Notes: generated by a model not told the origin, from the letters alone. Counted from the first letter of the stretch, positions 1 through 9,518 are shown. The stretch: 64,000 nucleotides of DNA from Deltaproteobacteria bacterium (GCA_029858505.1 JAOUEW010000002.1:478851-542850), one strand, 5' to 3'. A program made the numbers and translations.

Positions 1-2
1 CC

Positions 3-1241
3 ACACAAACCACCGACATGGCCCTGGACGGCGATGGGTTCTTTACCGTCAAAGACCCCGCCGGCCGTACCTTTTATACCCGGGCTGGAAACTTCCGCTA
101 CGACGACAAGGGGTATTTGGCCACCACCGAAGGGCAACAGGTGCTGGGTTGGCAGGTTGATCCGGCCACTGGCGAAAACCTGGGGTTTGCCAAACCCATG
201 CAGTTGGTGGGCTTTAGCGATCCGCCCAAGGCGACTGGCGATGGGATGAACGGTACGGGTGTGACCCTTGCCGCCAACCTGGATGCCGACGCCACCATTC
301 GGGAAACGGAGTTTGATCCCACCAACGTTCAGTCGGATATGTACAACTTCTCCTCCACGGTGAACGTGGTGGATGCCAACGGATCGGAGCACACCATGAA
401 CGTGGTGTTCCGCCGTCTGAAAGACCAGCCTGCTCAAATTGATCCGGCCACTGGTCAGGCCATTCCGGGAACAGCCCACACCAACCGCTGGGCCTGGTAT
501 GTGGTAACCAACGCTGGTGAGTTTGGCGGAACCCCTGGGGTGAACATTGCCCTGGGCGGCGGGTTCGCCGACTTTACCTCGAACGGCCGCTTGCTGAAAG
601 TGACCAACGGTCGGTTCGTTCAACCGCCCCCCCCGGCGGGTACCCCAGCGGGCCAGCCTGTGTTGCCTCAACCGCCTGTGCTGGTGGAGTCTCCCGTGGA
701 CCCCAACATTGGCATGCCCCAGGTGACCCTGCCCTATGGAGAGAACCCGATGATCGTCGGGATCAACTTCGGCAAGGGTTCCAACCCCATGGATCCCATG
801 GATGCCCGCACCGGTTTGGACGGCCTGACGTCCTTCTCCTCGGAGTCGAAGATTCTGAAACTGGAGTCCGACGGCCGCAAAGCGGGAATTCTGGAAGACA
901 TCGAGGTGGGCAAAGACGGTACCGTGCAAGGCCACTTCGACAATGGCCAGGTGCGTTCCCTGTATCGGCTGCAGCTGACCCGCTTCGTGAACCCGGGCGA
1001 CTTGCTGCGAAAAGGGGAAAACATGTTCGAAGAATCCATCACCTCTGGCAAACCCTTGCAGGGAAGCGGAGGCAAAGGCGGATTCGGCAACGTGCGCACC
1101 CGAAATCTGGAACGGTCCAACATCGATCTGGCTCACGAATTCGTGAAGATGATCGAAACCCAGCGGGCCTTCCAGTCGAACGCCAAGTCCATCACCACTT
1201 CCGACGAAATGTTGCAGGATCTGGTGAGCATGAAACGTTAA
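3..1241 (+). CDS. flgE: Flagellar hook protein FlgE (C-terminal part, 5' end outside window)
   Basis: The frame is open from the left edge, so the start codon lies outside the window. The first visible residues are the conserved rod/hook segment ending MALDGDGFF, followed by a YTRAGNF block. Both are typical of flagellar hook-basal-body proteins near residues 70-100. The C-terminus (SNIDLAHEFVKMIETQRAFQ) is the coiled FlgE/FlgG tail that polymerises in the hook. The middle holds a hook-type surface domain with a proline-rich loop around positions 625-700, probably lineage-specific. FlgE forms the universal joint outside the cell that links motor to filament. A strong terminator follows directly, so flgE closes its operon. 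FlgF/FlgG are less likely because the protein is too long (over 410 residues visible). Confidence 0.93.
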   Translation, partial: TQTTDMALDGDGFFTVKDPAGRTFYTRAGNFRYDDKGYLATTEGQQVLGWQVDPATGENLGFAKPMQLVGFSDPPKATGDGMNGTGVTLAANLDADATIRETEFDPTNVQSDMYNFSSTVNVVDANGSEHTMNVVFRRLKDQPAQIDPATGQAIPGTAHTNRWAWYVVTNAGEFGGTPGVNIALGGGFADFTSNGRLLKVTNGRFVQPPPPAGTPAGQPVLPQPPVLVESPVDPNIGMPQVTLPYGENPMIVGINFGKGSNPMDPMDARTGLDGLTSFSSESKILKLESDGRKAGILEDIEVGKDGTVQGHFDNGQVRSLYRLQLTRFVNPGDLLRKGENMFEESITSGKPLQGSGGKGGFGNVRTRNLERSNIDLAHEFVKMIETQRAFQSNAKSITTSDEMLQDLVSMKR

Positions 1242-1270
1242 TCGCGGTTAACGTAAATTCAATTCAATTG

Positions 1271-1306
1271 AACACCCCCTGCCCGTCCGGACAGGGGGTG
1301 TTTTTA
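1271..1306 (+). terminator. Rho-independent terminator of flgE
   Basis: A GC-rich stem (arms CACCCCCTG and CAGGGGGTG around a short GC loop) is followed by a T run. It sits 30 bases after the flgE stop codon. Confidence 0.9.
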
Positions 1307-1407
1307 TTTATGGGGAATGTATTTCACAAATGGGTGATTTAAAGCAAAAATGAAATAGAAGTATCCATTGGGATGATCTGAGAACTAAAAACGAGGAGAT
1401 TCTGAAC

Positions 1408-2010
1408 ATGCCTTCCCATGCGGAGGACCTGCAAAAAGCATTTGACTTGATTGACCAAGCCAACTCAGGGGATCCCCAGGTGGAAGATCACCAGGGCAAA
1501 TCTGCCCCCAAGGCGGTGTTGTATGGCCAGCGGATGAGCCAATGGCTGGAGCGGGTGGAACCACAGGCGAGTATGGCCCTGCGGCTGGCCGCCCGGGCCC
1601 AGCATATCCAGCGGTGGAGTATTCCTCGGGAGACCTATCCGGAGGGGAAAAAGGGCTATCACCAATGGCGGACGGCCCTGGGGCGGTTTCACGGAGAAAA
1701 AGCAGGGGAGATTCTGGCGGCCTGTGGGTTTGGCGGGGACCTGATCCAACGGGTGGCGGCCCTGTTGCGAAAAGAGGGCTTAAAAACCGATCCCGAGACC
1801 CAGACTCTGGAGGATGTGATTTGCCTGGTGTTTTTGCAGTACGAATTGGCTGAGTTTGCCCGCAAGCACGACAGGGAAAAACTGGTGGATATTCTGAGAA
1901 AGACTTGGGGGAAGATGTCTGCCCGGGGCCAAGCCCTGGCCTTGGCGCTGGAATACCCCCCAGAACTTCGGGCTGTTTTGAACAGTGCCCTAAGCGCGAA
2001 GGTTGAGTGA
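1408..2010 (+). CDS. DUF4202 domain-containing protein
   Basis: This 200-residue soluble protein matches what I recall of the DUF4202 family. It starts with a short helix containing FDLIDQANSGDP, then has RLAARAQHIQRWSIPR and a C-terminal helical part (EDVICLVFLQYELAEFA). The repeated His/Asp-containing helices recall an HD-like fold, but the biochemical role is unknown to me. The start is supported by a GAGGAG ribosome site about 10 bases upstream. It stands alone between the flgE terminator and the convergent cbbR gene, 24 bases away. Identification is by family-level motif memory only. Confidence 0.72.
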   Translation: MPSHAEDLQKAFDLIDQANSGDPQVEDHQGKSAPKAVLYGQRMSQWLERVEPQASMALRLAARAQHIQRWSIPRETYPEGKKGYHQWRTALGRFHGEKAGEILAACGFGGDLIQRVAALLRKEGLKTDPETQTLEDVICLVFLQYELAEFARKHDREKLVDILRKTWGKMSARGQALALALEYPPELRAVLNSALSAKVE

Positions 2011-2034
2011 CAACTCGCTGGATCGGGTAGTTTT

Positions 2035-3015
2035 TTAGTTTTTTGGGAGGTTGGTTGGCGGTTTGGTGTCTTTGCGGCCTTTTCCGCGGGTGGGGGAGCT
2101 CCTGCCAATCACGCCCTGGGCCACCACCTGTGCCCCTTGCTCCCGTAAAAAATCGAGGAAGGTGTGGGCCACGGGGTTCAATCGGCGTCCCTCCAGCATT
2201 ACCGCGTACCAGTGGCGGCGCAACGGAAAGCCCTCCACATTCAGGGCCACCAAGTATCCCTCGGCCAGTTCCAAGGCAATGTTGTGGGCCGACATCACCG
2301 ACAGCCCCAACCCCGCCATGACCCCGTGTTTCACCGCCTCGCTGGAACCTAGCTCCATGGACACGTGGAGCGGCAAATGATGCTGGGCAAAGAATTGCTC
2401 CATGGCCATTCGGGTTCCCGATCCTTCCTCTCGCAACACCCATTTTTCACCCGCCAAGTGAGCTACGGGAATGCTGCGCTCATGGGCCAGGGGGTGGCCG
2501 GGGGGGGCCGCCAGCACCAAAAGGTTTTCTAAAAAAGGTGTGGCTTGAACCGCAAGGCCGTCTGGCACCAGCCCCATAATAATGAGGTCGTCTCGGTTTT
2601 CCTTCAAACCTTCAATCAGGATTTCCCGGTTGGTGACCTGCATTCGCACATTGACCCCCGGGTAAAGGCGCAGAAAAGCTGCCAGCAATAAAGGGGCAAA
2701 ATATTTGGCGGCCGAAATAACAGAAATATTTAGATTTCCCTGAAGACCTCCCCGCAACTCGACAAATTTCTGCTCCAGTTGCTCCAAGCGATCCAGAAAT
2801 TCTAGGCTGGTGCGGAACATTTCCTTTCCGGCCCTAGTAAGCGATATCTTGCGACCCGTTTTTTCAAATAAGGGAAGCCCCACACTTTCTTCCAACAATT
2901 TTATCTGAATAGACACCGCTGGCTGGGTGAGGTGAAGTTCCTGGGCGGCACGGGTGAAGCTTTGATGGCGGGCCACCGCCTCGAACAAACTCAATTGTCG
3001 TAAGGTAAAATTCAT
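2035..3015 (-). CDS. cbbR: LysR-family transcriptional regulator, CbbR type
   Basis: The N-terminal 60 residues are a LysR winged helix (FTRAAQELHLTQPAVSIQIK). The substrate-binding domain follows (about residues 90-295), with the LysR pattern GLGLSVMSAHNIALEL near its end. The start was placed at the ATG giving MNFTLRQLSLF; further in-frame codons upstream give an atypical extension. It is divergent from the form II RuBisCO gene, the classic arrangement for CbbR, which activates Calvin-cycle genes in response to metabolites such as RuBP or NADPH. Regulation of cbbM is inferred from position. The last 30 residues are polar and basic and appear dispensable. Confidence 0.88.
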   Translation of the reverse strand: MNFTLRQLSLFEAVARHQSFTRAAQELHLTQPAVSIQIKLLEESVGLPLFEKTGRKISLTRAGKEMFRTSLEFLDRLEQLEQKFVELRGGLQGNLNISVISAAKYFAPLLLAAFLRLYPGVNVRMQVTNREILIEGLKENRDDLIIMGLVPDGLAVQATPFLENLLVLAAPPGHPLAHERSIPVAHLAGEKWVLREEGSGTRMAMEQFFAQHHLPLHVSMELGSSEAVKHGVMAGLGLSVMSAHNIALELAEGYLVALNVEGFPLRRHWYAVMLEGRRLNPVAHTFLDFLREQGAQVVAQGVIGRSSPTRGKGRKDTKPPTNLPKN

Positions 3016-3038
3016 CAACTTAATCTCTATGATAACAA

Positions 3039-3050
3039 ACAGATATCTGT
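3039..3050. promoter_or_regulatory. Palindrome in the cbbR-cbbM divergent control region
   Basis: A perfect 12-bp palindrome, ACAGATATCTGT, lies 24 bases upstream of the cbbR start in the 206-bp divergent region. The half ATATCTGT recurs near 3171-3178, upstream of cbbM. LysR regulators bind partly symmetric T-N11-A sites close to their own promoter, so this is a plausible CbbR operator. It is not proven; the surrounding AT-rich region (3075-3135) also holds T-N11-A candidates. Confidence 0.4.
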
Positions 3051-3221
3051 AAAAACATTGAGCGTAAAACGACGATTGCGGCATAAATATAACTTATCAA
3101 TATCATTAAAACAATTCATTTGTATTTATGCAACAACAGGATTAAAAAGAAGTCAGGAAGAGGCCGAATATATCTGTCTCTGAACCCCGCGCTTCGGCGC
3201 CTGAACCCCAAGGAGAATCCC

Positions 3222-4607
3222 ATGGATCAGTCAAACCGTTATGCCCGGTTAGATCTGAAAGAAGCGGATCTAATGAAGGAAGGGCGCCATGTGCTGTGCG
3301 CCTATATCATGAAGCCCAAGGCCGGTTACGGCTATTTGGAGACCGCCGCCCACTTTGCGGCCGAATCTTCCACCGGAACCAACGTGGAAGTGAGCACCAC
3401 CGACGACTTCACCAAAGGGGTGGATGCGTTGGTGTACGAAATTGACGAAAAGAAAGAGTTGATGAAAATTGCCTACCCGGTGGAATTGTTCGACCGGAAC
3501 ATCACCGACGGACGGGCGATGCTGGCCTCGTTCCTCACCCTGACCATTGGCAACAACCAGGGCATGGGCGATGTGGAATACGGTAAAATGTACGATTTCT
3601 GGATTCCGCCCAAACTGCTGGTGCTGTTCGACGGCCCCTCCATGGGCATCAAAGATTTTTGGCGTATTCTTGGCCGCCCCAGCGTGAATGGCGGGTTTGT
3701 CGTGGGCACCATCATTAAGCCCAAGTTGGGCCTTCGCCCCGAGCCTTTCGCCCAGGCCTGCTATACCTTCTGGAAAGGCGGAGACTTCATCAAAAACGAT
3801 GAGCCCCAAGGCAACCAGGTGTTCGCTCCCATGGAGCCCACCATTCGGGCCGTGGCCGACATGATGAAGCGCGTGCAAGACGAAACCGGTCAGGCCAAAA
3901 TCTTCTCCGCCAACATCACGGCGGACGATCCTTTTGAAATGATCGCTCGCGGAGAGATGATTCTGAAAATCTTCGGCGAGAATGCCTCTCACGTGGCCTT
4001 CCTGGTGGATGGCTACGTGGCCGGCACGACCTCCATCACCACCGCCCGGCGCTACTTCCCCAACCAGTTCCTGCATTACCACCGGGCTGGCCACGGGGCC
4101 GTAACGTCTCCTCAATCCAAGCGCGGCTACACCGCCTTCGTGCACTGCAAGATGTCTCGGCTGCAAGGGGCCTCTGGCATTCACACCGGCACCATGAGCT
4201 TCGGCAAGATGGAAGGCGAGAAGGAAGACCGCAACATCACCTACATGCTGGAGCGTGATTCCGCCGACGGACCGTACTTCCACCAAGAGTGGAACGGCAT
4301 GGCGCCCACCGCGTCGCTGATTTCTGGCGGCATGAACGCCCTGCGCTACCCTGGGTTCTTCACCAACCTGGGCCATGCCAACGTGGTGTCCACCGCTGGC
4401 GGCGGGGCCTTTGGCCACAAAGACGGCGGAACCGCCGGGGCCATCTCCCTGCGGCAAGCCTACGAAGCCTGGTCCAAGGGCATCAACCTGGTAGATTACG
4501 CCAAGGACCACAAAGAATTGGCCGGTGCCTTCGCTACCTTCCAGAAGGATGCCGATCAGTTCTACCCCGGCTGGCGTGACAAACTGAAAGTCGGGCGCTC
4601 CGCTTAA
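3222..4607 (+). CDS. cbbM: Ribulose-1,5-bisphosphate carboxylase/oxygenase, form II
   Basis: It fixes CO2 onto ribulose bisphosphate in the Calvin cycle. The 461-residue length and single-subunit organisation (no small-subunit gene) fit form II. Key residues fall exactly at Rhodospirillum numbering: Lys166 in TIIKPKLG, the carbamylated Lys191 with Asp193 and Glu194 in FIKNDE, His287 in HYHRAGHG, and loop-6 Lys329 in [10 protein letters not shown]. The start is the ATG seven bases after AAGGAG; the frame is open upstream but without a better start. It is divergent from cbbR and followed by its own terminator, so it is probably monocistronic. No CbbQ/CbbO or phosphoribulokinase genes are in the window. 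Confidence 0.98.
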   Translation: MDQSNRYARLDLKEADLMKEGRHVLCAYIMKPKAGYGYLETAAHFAAESSTGTNVEVSTTDDFTKGVDALVYEIDEKKELMKIAYPVELFDRNITDGRAMLASFLTLTIGNNQGMGDVEYGKMYDFWIPPKLLVLFDGPSMGIKDFWRILGRPSVNGGFVVGTIIKPKLGLRPEPFAQACYTFWKGGDFIKNDEPQGNQVFAPMEPTIRAVADMMKRVQDETGQAKIFSANITADDPFEMIARGEMILKIFGENASHVAFLVDGYVAGTTSITTARRYFPNQFLHYHRAGHGAVTSPQSKRGYTAFVHCKMSRLQGASGIHTGTMSFGKMEGEKEDRNITYMLERDSADGPYFHQEWNGMAPTASLISGGMNALRYPGFFTNLGHANVVSTAGGGAFGHKDGGTAGAISLRQAYEAWSKGINLVDYAKDHKELAGAFATFQKDADQFYPGWRDKLKVGRSA

Positions 4608-4640
4608 TTTCTGGGCGGGTGTCTGATGGTCTTGAATGCG

Positions 4641-4682
4641 AAAACCCCCGGAACGGTTTAACCGTTGCCGGGGGTTTTTGTT
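4641..4682 (+). terminator. Rho-independent terminator of cbbM
   Basis: An AAAACCCCCGG arm and a CCGGGGGTTTTTG arm flank a loop that itself contains the small inverted repeat AACGGTTTAACCGTT. A T run follows. It sits 33 bases after the cbbM stop codon. Confidence 0.9.
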
Positions 4683-4848
4683 TGCAGGGGGATGACAAAT
4701 ACTTTTGAGCCTTCCTACTCCCCCCCACCTTCCTCCCTCCGATATATCCTTTCTGGCGACTCTCGTTCAGCTATGTTACATTTGGGCAAGTCGGGGGAGA
4801 ATATGAAAGCCAAAACAGCACAACCATCAATCATAAAAATGGGGTACT

Positions 4849-5268
4849 ATGTTCATTAAAAAAAAATTAACAATAGTATTCTTTTGCTTTTTATTCGCTT
4901 CGCCATTGTTTGCATATGATTTTAAAAATTTTAAATACGGTGAATTTGAGTTAGTAGGAATAACTCTGGCTGAAGCAGATACTTTTGATTTTCAAAAAAT
5001 AAATAAAATGAAACGTATAGTCATCACGGAAAAAAGATTTGAAATGTTTAATGGGGTGGTTCTTTGCGAGCCTCCTATTATAAATAAAATGAAGGCAGTT
5101 CAAGATAGGGGAAGCGGGCCATATTACGGCATAAAAACCCTTGCCACATTCAATATTGGATGCGAAGGAAATGGCCCACTTTATTTTGATGTTTTGGATG
5201 ATAGAACCATTCAAATATATTATTATGGTTGGTTCTTTGTGTATAAAAATCGAAACACTAATAACTGA
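4849..5268 (+). CDS. Small secreted protein of unknown function, AT-rich orphan
   Basis: I do not recognise a family. The 139-residue product begins with MFIKKK and a hydrophobic stretch ending LFA, a convincing signal peptide cleaved near residue 22. The mature part is mainly polar with two cysteines (in VVLCEPP and NIGCEGNG) that could form a disulfide in the periplasm. The reading frame is much more AT-rich than both neighbours, pointing to recent transfer. It lies on the same strand just before a fragment of an Rhs core. In Rhs loci, immunity genes sit between displaced toxin tips and leftover core fragments, so an orphan immunity role is possible. This is inference from position only. 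Confidence 0.6.
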   Translation: MFIKKKLTIVFFCFLFASPLFAYDFKNFKYGEFELVGITLAEADTFDFQKINKMKRIVITEKRFEMFNGVVLCEPPIINKMKAVQDRGSGPYYGIKTLATFNIGCEGNGPLYFDVLDDRTIQIYYYGWFFVYKNRNTNN

Positions 5269-5350
5269 TAATTTTGCAGGTTGAGTTTATTTATTTTTCT
5301 CCCCCTCCTCCAAAATTCCCAACTGAGGGGGGGGCGTTTCACAACTTTCC

Positions 5351-5551
5351 ATCCTCTTCCCCTTCGGGGAGACCTGGCTTGACCAGCACCATAACGTAGA
5401 CAAGACGAGTTATAGATTCACCGGAAAAGAGTACGACCAGGAGACGGGGTTATACTATTTTGGGGCGAGATATTACGAGCCGAGGTTGAGCGTGTGGGTG
5501 AGTGCGGACCCGATACTGGGAGAGCTTGTTACTCCCACAGGGGCAGAATGA
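5351..5551 (+). pseudogene. Fragment of an Rhs/YD-repeat protein core
   Basis: Read in one open frame, this stretch encodes PFGETW, then YRFTGKEYDQETGLYYFGAR and YYEPRLSVWVSADPILGE, followed by TVTPTGAE-like residues and a stop. This is the hallmark end of the Rhs core, the junction where the conserved shell meets the variable toxin tip. No start codon, no upstream YD repeats and no toxin domain remain. The frame runs into the tail of the opposing HtrA gene (overlap 5529-5551). It is a relic: either the remains of a full Rhs gene or an orphan tip whose toxin was lost. Recognition of the motif is firm; the history is inferred. Confidence 0.85.
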
Positions 5552-6899
5552 GGGTGACGGCTTGTTGATTGCGCCAGATGAGCAGCAGAGCCCGTGAGCC
5601 CTTGGTTTGGCGGAGCTTTTGAGAGAGCTCCTCGGGGGTGCGGACGGGGGAGCGGTTGACCTCCAGAATGACATCCCCCACCTTCAGGCCGATTTCCTGC
5701 CCCAGCCCTTCCGGCTGAACATCCTCCACCAGCACTCCGCCCTCTCCCTTCACCATCAGGCGTTTGCGCTGGGCTTCTCGCAGGCGGCCCGGTCGAATTT
5801 CCAGCCGCTGGATGGGGTCGCTGTCCGACAGTGCCGCCCTGGCTTCTGGCGCCCGGCCGAGGGGGAAGGTCACAGTGAGTTTATCCCAACCGCTGCCGTC
5901 CCTTTTTTGGCGGAGGAGTTCCATGTGCACCACTTTACCGGGGGTGGTCAGGGCCACCAGTTTTTGCAGATAGGGCACCTTGCGCAGGGGTTCACCTTCG
6001 AAAGAGATCAGCACGTCGCCGCGCTGCAGGTGGGAGGAGTCGGCGGGGGCGCCGGGCACCACGTCGTTCACCAGAATACCCTGCTGACCGGCCGGCAGCC
6101 CCACCGAGGCGGCCCAATCGGGGGTGACTTCTTGGATGACCACCCCCAGCCAGCCGCGAATGACCCGGCCGTTATCCTTCAGTTGGCGGATGACATCTGC
6201 CACCAAGTTGCTGGGCACGGCAAACCCAATGCCTTGCCCCACGCTGCTGATGGCGGTGTTCACCCCAATCACTTCGCCATCCAAGTTAAACAGCGGCCCC
6301 CCTGAATTTCCTGGGTTGATGGCGGCATCGGTTTGCAGAAATTCGCCATAGGCCACGTTTTCCGTGTCGAAAATATTCCGCCCCTTGGCGGAAATGATTC
6401 CGGCGGTAACGGAGTGGTCCAGCCCCAGGGGGTTGCCAATGGCCACCACCCAATCCCCCACTTCTACCTTCGAGGAATCGCCGAACTTGATGGCGGGCAG
6501 CCCCTGGGCGGGGATGCGGATGACCGCCAGATCGGTGCGGGCATCTACCCCCACCACTTGAGCGGTGTAGCGGCGTTCGTTTTCCAAGTGAACGATAATT
6601 TCACCGGCATCTTGGATGACATGAAAGTTGGTGACGATCAGCCCCTCCGGGTCCACGATAAACCCGGAACCCATGCCCTGAAATTGGTCGGAAGGCTGAG
6701 AAAGCAAGGGGTCTTCGGCCGGGCGGGAAGCACTGGGGGGAATGGTGGAAATATGCACCACCTTTCCCCGCTGGGCTTTCACCAGTTTGGCAAAACTATC
6801 GGGGTGGGCATACAACGGCCAGGCCAGCAGGGTCCACAGCAGAATCCCCCCCAGGAACAACCTGATTCTTGATGGCATGGGCCGCCTGCCGTGTTTCAT
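5529..6899 (-). CDS. htrA: HtrA/DegP-family periplasmic serine protease with two PDZ domains
   Basis: This envelope quality-control protease degrades misfolded exported proteins. An N-terminal hydrophobic segment (about residues 12-30, ending LYA) is a signal peptide; the start could also be Met8. The trypsin-like domain carries the full triad: His93 in VTNFHVI, Asp123 in RTDLAV and Ser199 in GNSGGPL. Two PDZ domains follow, roughly 250-345 and 365-450. The length of 456 fits the Do/DegQ class. It stands alone on the minus strand; its stop codon is overlapped by the Rhs fragment on the opposite strand, showing that the Rhs insertion or deletion stopped exactly at this gene. Confidence 0.96.
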   Translation of the reverse strand: MKHGRRPMPSRIRLFLGGILLWTLLAWPLYAHPDSFAKLVKAQRGKVVHISTIPPSASRPAEDPLLSQPSDQFQGMGSGFIVDPEGLIVTNFHVIQDAGEIIVHLENERRYTAQVVGVDARTDLAVIRIPAQGLPAIKFGDSSKVEVGDWVVAIGNPLGLDHSVTAGIISAKGRNIFDTENVAYGEFLQTDAAINPGNSGGPLFNLDGEVIGVNTAISSVGQGIGFAVPSNLVADVIRQLKDNGRVIRGWLGVVIQEVTPDWAASVGLPAGQQGILVNDVVPGAPADSSHLQRGDVLISFEGEPLRKVPYLQKLVALTTPGKVVHMELLRQKRDGSGWDKLTVTFPLGRAPEARAALSDSDPIQRLEIRPGRLREAQRKRLMVKGEGGVLVEDVQPEGLGQEIGLKVGDVILEVNRSPVRTPEELSQKLRQTKGSRALLLIWRNQQAVTLILPLWE

Positions 6900-7097
6900 T
6901 CAACCATTCTCTAATGAGAGTGAGACATTGGGGACTGTTCGACCATCCTTAGGGGCTTCAAAATGCAAACCATGAAACACGAGACCCCCGCATAACCTTT
7001 TGTTCCCCATCCCCCCTTTTCAGGGTAAAAGCCAGGGGTACGCAGAAGCCTCACGCGACTGGATGCCCGTGATGATGATGACCCAGGGGATGGGATG

Positions 7098-7955
7098 CTA
7101 CTTTAATAAGCTGCCTATGCGGCTTAAGTGGTATCCCTCCAGCAGGCTCAGGTCAGAATCGTGGGACCAATAAATAATCCAGGCCTTGCCAGCGACCTCG
7201 TTGACCGGAACAAACCCCCACACCCGGCTGTCGGCGCTGTTGAGGCGATTGTCTCCCATCACGAACAGGTGATCTGGAGGCACCTGGATAGGACCGTAGT
7301 TAAAAGCTTCATCCAATTGGTTGACCGCGGCGTAGCGAGACAACATGGTTTGATCCCAATAGGCATAGGGCTCGCTTAGGGGGGTTCCGTTGATGTAGAT
7401 CACCCGGTTGCGCATTTCCACGGTTTCTCCGGGCAGCCCCACCACCCGCTTGATGTAATCGACCGAAGGGTCTCTGGGGTAGGGAAAGATCACAATGTCG
7501 CCGCGGCTTACAGAGCGGGCCAGGATTTTTTTACCCCCCAACGGGTTATATAGACCATAGGAAAACTTGGTGGCAAAAATACGGTCCCCCACCAAAATGG
7601 TGGGTACCATGGAAACCGAGGGAATGACATAAGGGGCCACAATAAACGGGCGAATGATTAAAAACGCCACAAAAATAGCAAACCCAAGGGCTTCTACCCA
7701 TTCTCGGATTACCCGGTTGGGGATGACATGGTGAAGGCCGAACCAACCCAAATAGGCATGTTGTGCCAGCAACTTGCGGTCATCTTTCGGAATGGGGGAA
7801 GACACTTGGCCATCCAGGGCCTTCAGAAAGGATCGCCGAGAAGTAAAGCGACGATCAACCAGCTTGCTTAAGGCTTTATCCATGTTGTCGTCCAGCCCGA
7901 TTTGTCTGAGTTCTTTCAGGGTTTGTTGGTCCAACTTATATGTCGGTCTGAACAT
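7098..7955 (-). CDS. lepB: Signal peptidase I
   Basis: It is the membrane protease that removes Sec/Tat signal peptides. A transmembrane segment (EALGFAIFVAFLIIRPFIVA) precedes box B, IPSVSMVPT, where the second Ser is the nucleophile; the usual SGSM is SVSM here. The catalytic lysine is in DYIKRVVGLPGE. Box E (MGDNRLNSADSR) is also clear. The start was set at the ATG giving MFRPTYKLDQQ (285 residues); an in-frame ATG at 8090 would add 45 residues with no ribosome site. An unusual soluble N-terminal part of about 80 residues precedes the membrane anchor, and only one anchor is evident. Confidence 0.94.
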   Translation of the reverse strand: MFRPTYKLDQQTLKELRQIGLDDNMDKALSKLVDRRFTSRRSFLKALDGQVSSPIPKDDRKLLAQHAYLGWFGLHHVIPNRVIREWVEALGFAIFVAFLIIRPFIVAPYVIPSVSMVPTILVGDRIFATKFSYGLYNPLGGKKILARSVSRGDIVIFPYPRDPSVDYIKRVVGLPGETVEMRNRVIYINGTPLSEPYAYWDQTMLSRYAAVNQLDEAFNYGPIQVPPDHLFVMGDNRLNSADSRVWGFVPVNEVAGKAWIIYWSHDSDLSLLEGYHLSRIGSLLK

Positions 7956-8159
7956 GTCGGCATCCGAGATGAAAAGGGTTGATGACCCAAGGGGAAGGCT
8001 GTATGGGAGAAAATAAAGCGGGGAACCACCAAATCTTTTCCCTATCCCATCGATTTTAACTATATTCTTGAGAGGAAGAAACACCCCCATGGAAATTCGG
8101 GTTTCTTAGGGGCATTGAACATCGCGTCTCTATGATTTTATACCATAGAAAGGGCTGAC

Positions 8160-9518
8160 ATGCGTGTGGTGATCGCTGGGGTTGGAGAGGTGGGATACCA
8201 TGTGGTGGAAACGTTGTTCCGGGAAGGGGTGGAACTGACCGCCCTGGATACCCAGGAAAATCTGTTGGAAAATTTGGAACGAGAATTTCACCTGACGACG
8301 TTTCTTGGAAGTGCCACCGACGCCCTGCTGTTAGAGAAAGCCAGGGTGGGGGAAGCCGATTTGTTTTTGGCCGTGACCAACCATGACGAAACCAACGTGA
8401 TTGCCTGCATGATGGCGGCGGAAATGGGGGCCAAACGTAAAATTGCCCGGATCAAGTCTATAGACCTGGGGATGGAAACCGCCATGGCCGATTCCCCCAA
8501 CTTGGGGATTGACCTGATTATCAACCCGTTTGAGGTGGCTGCCGAACATTTGACCAGCATGGTGAAACACCCACAAGTCACCGACTACAACCGCTTTTTA
8601 TCGGACAGGGTCTTGTTGGTGCGGTTCAGGCTGGAAGCGGGCTGCCCCTTGGTGAACGAGAAGGTGTCTACCTTTGGGCAGGTGTCGGGCATTCCTCAAA
8701 CCCTGATGGCCTTGGTTCAGCGCGGCGGGGTTTCTCAAATTCCCCATGGAGAATATGTTCTGCAGGCGGGCGATCAGGTGTATTTCTTTTGCGAGCGTCA
8801 CCAACTTAAGCGGCTGTCTCACTACCTGGGGTTTCACACCAAACCAGGGCAGCGCATATTTATCAACGGCGGGGGGAACATCGGCTATGCCTTGGCCCGC
8901 AGGTTGGAAAAAGAGTTTGAAGACGTTCGAGTGCTGGAGATTTCCGCTGCCCGCTGCCAGTATCTATCTCAAGTGCTAGACAGGGCCCTGGTATTGAACA
9001 TGGACGGCACCGATGCCGATCTCTTGGCCTTGGAGGGGATTGGAGACGTGGATTATTTTATTTCCACCACCCAGCGGGAGGATGTAAACATGGTGAGCGC
9101 CATGATGGCCCACCGCTTGGGGGTGAAAAAAACCATCGCCCTGGTGGCCCAGCCAGAGTTCTTGCCCATTGTTCAGGAAAACCCCATGATCAGCGCGGCC
9201 TTTTGCCCGCGGTTGCTCACCGCCCGGAAGCTGATGCTGTATGTGCAGGGGCTGAATCTTCTTTCGTTTTTCGCGTTTCCTAACAGTGACATCGAGGTTC
9301 TTGAGTTGCAGGTGCCGGCAGGCTGCCAGGCCTTGAAAGGAACCATCTCTACCTTCCCATTACCCACAGGGGTGTTGGTGGGGGCGGTGGCCCGGGGAGA
9401 GCGTATTTTCATTCCCCGGGGAAATGATGAACTGTTAGAGGGTGACCGTATTCTTGTCATTCAGCACCGCAACAACCGGGCGGCCACCAAAGAATTCTTC
9501 ATGGAAGAATCTGCTTAG
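8160..9518 (+). CDS. trkA: Trk potassium uptake regulatory protein TrkA
   Basis: This cytoplasmic NAD(H)-binding subunit gates TrkH/TrkG potassium channels. Two RCK_N Rossmann halves are visible, beginning MRVVIAGVGEVGYHVVETL and RIFINGGGNIGYALARRLE. Each is followed by a TrkA-C domain, the second near the C-terminus (EGDRILVIQHRNN). The length of 452 is normal for the duplicated TrkA. No trkH gene is adjacent in the window. It is divergent from lepB with a short shared upstream region. Confidence 0.96.
   Translation: MRVVIAGVGEVGYHVVETLFREGVELTALDTQENLLENLEREFHLTTFLGSATDALLLEKARVGEADLFLAVTNHDETNVIACMMAAEMGAKRKIARIKSIDLGMETAMADSPNLGIDLIINPFEVAAEHLTSMVKHPQVTDYNRFLSDRVLLVRFRLEAGCPLVNEKVSTFGQVSGIPQTLMALVQRGGVSQIPHGEYVLQAGDQVYFFCERHQLKRLSHYLGFHTKPGQRIFINGGGNIGYALARRLEKEFEDVRVLEISAARCQYLSQVLDRALVLNMDGTDADLLALEGIGDVDYFISTTQREDVNMVSAMMAHRLGVKKTIALVAQPEFLPIVQENPMISAAFCPRLLTARKLMLYVQGLNLLSFFAFPNSDIEVLELQVPAGCQALKGTISTFPLPTGVLVGAVARGERIFIPRGNDELLEGDRILVIQHRNNRAATKEFFMEESA

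Noticed and set aside
3270-4511. Long open frame on the minus strand opposite cbbM
   Set aside because: It mirrors a strongly conserved gene in GC-rich DNA; its composition (His, Gly, Val rich) and lack of known motifs mark it as a shadow.
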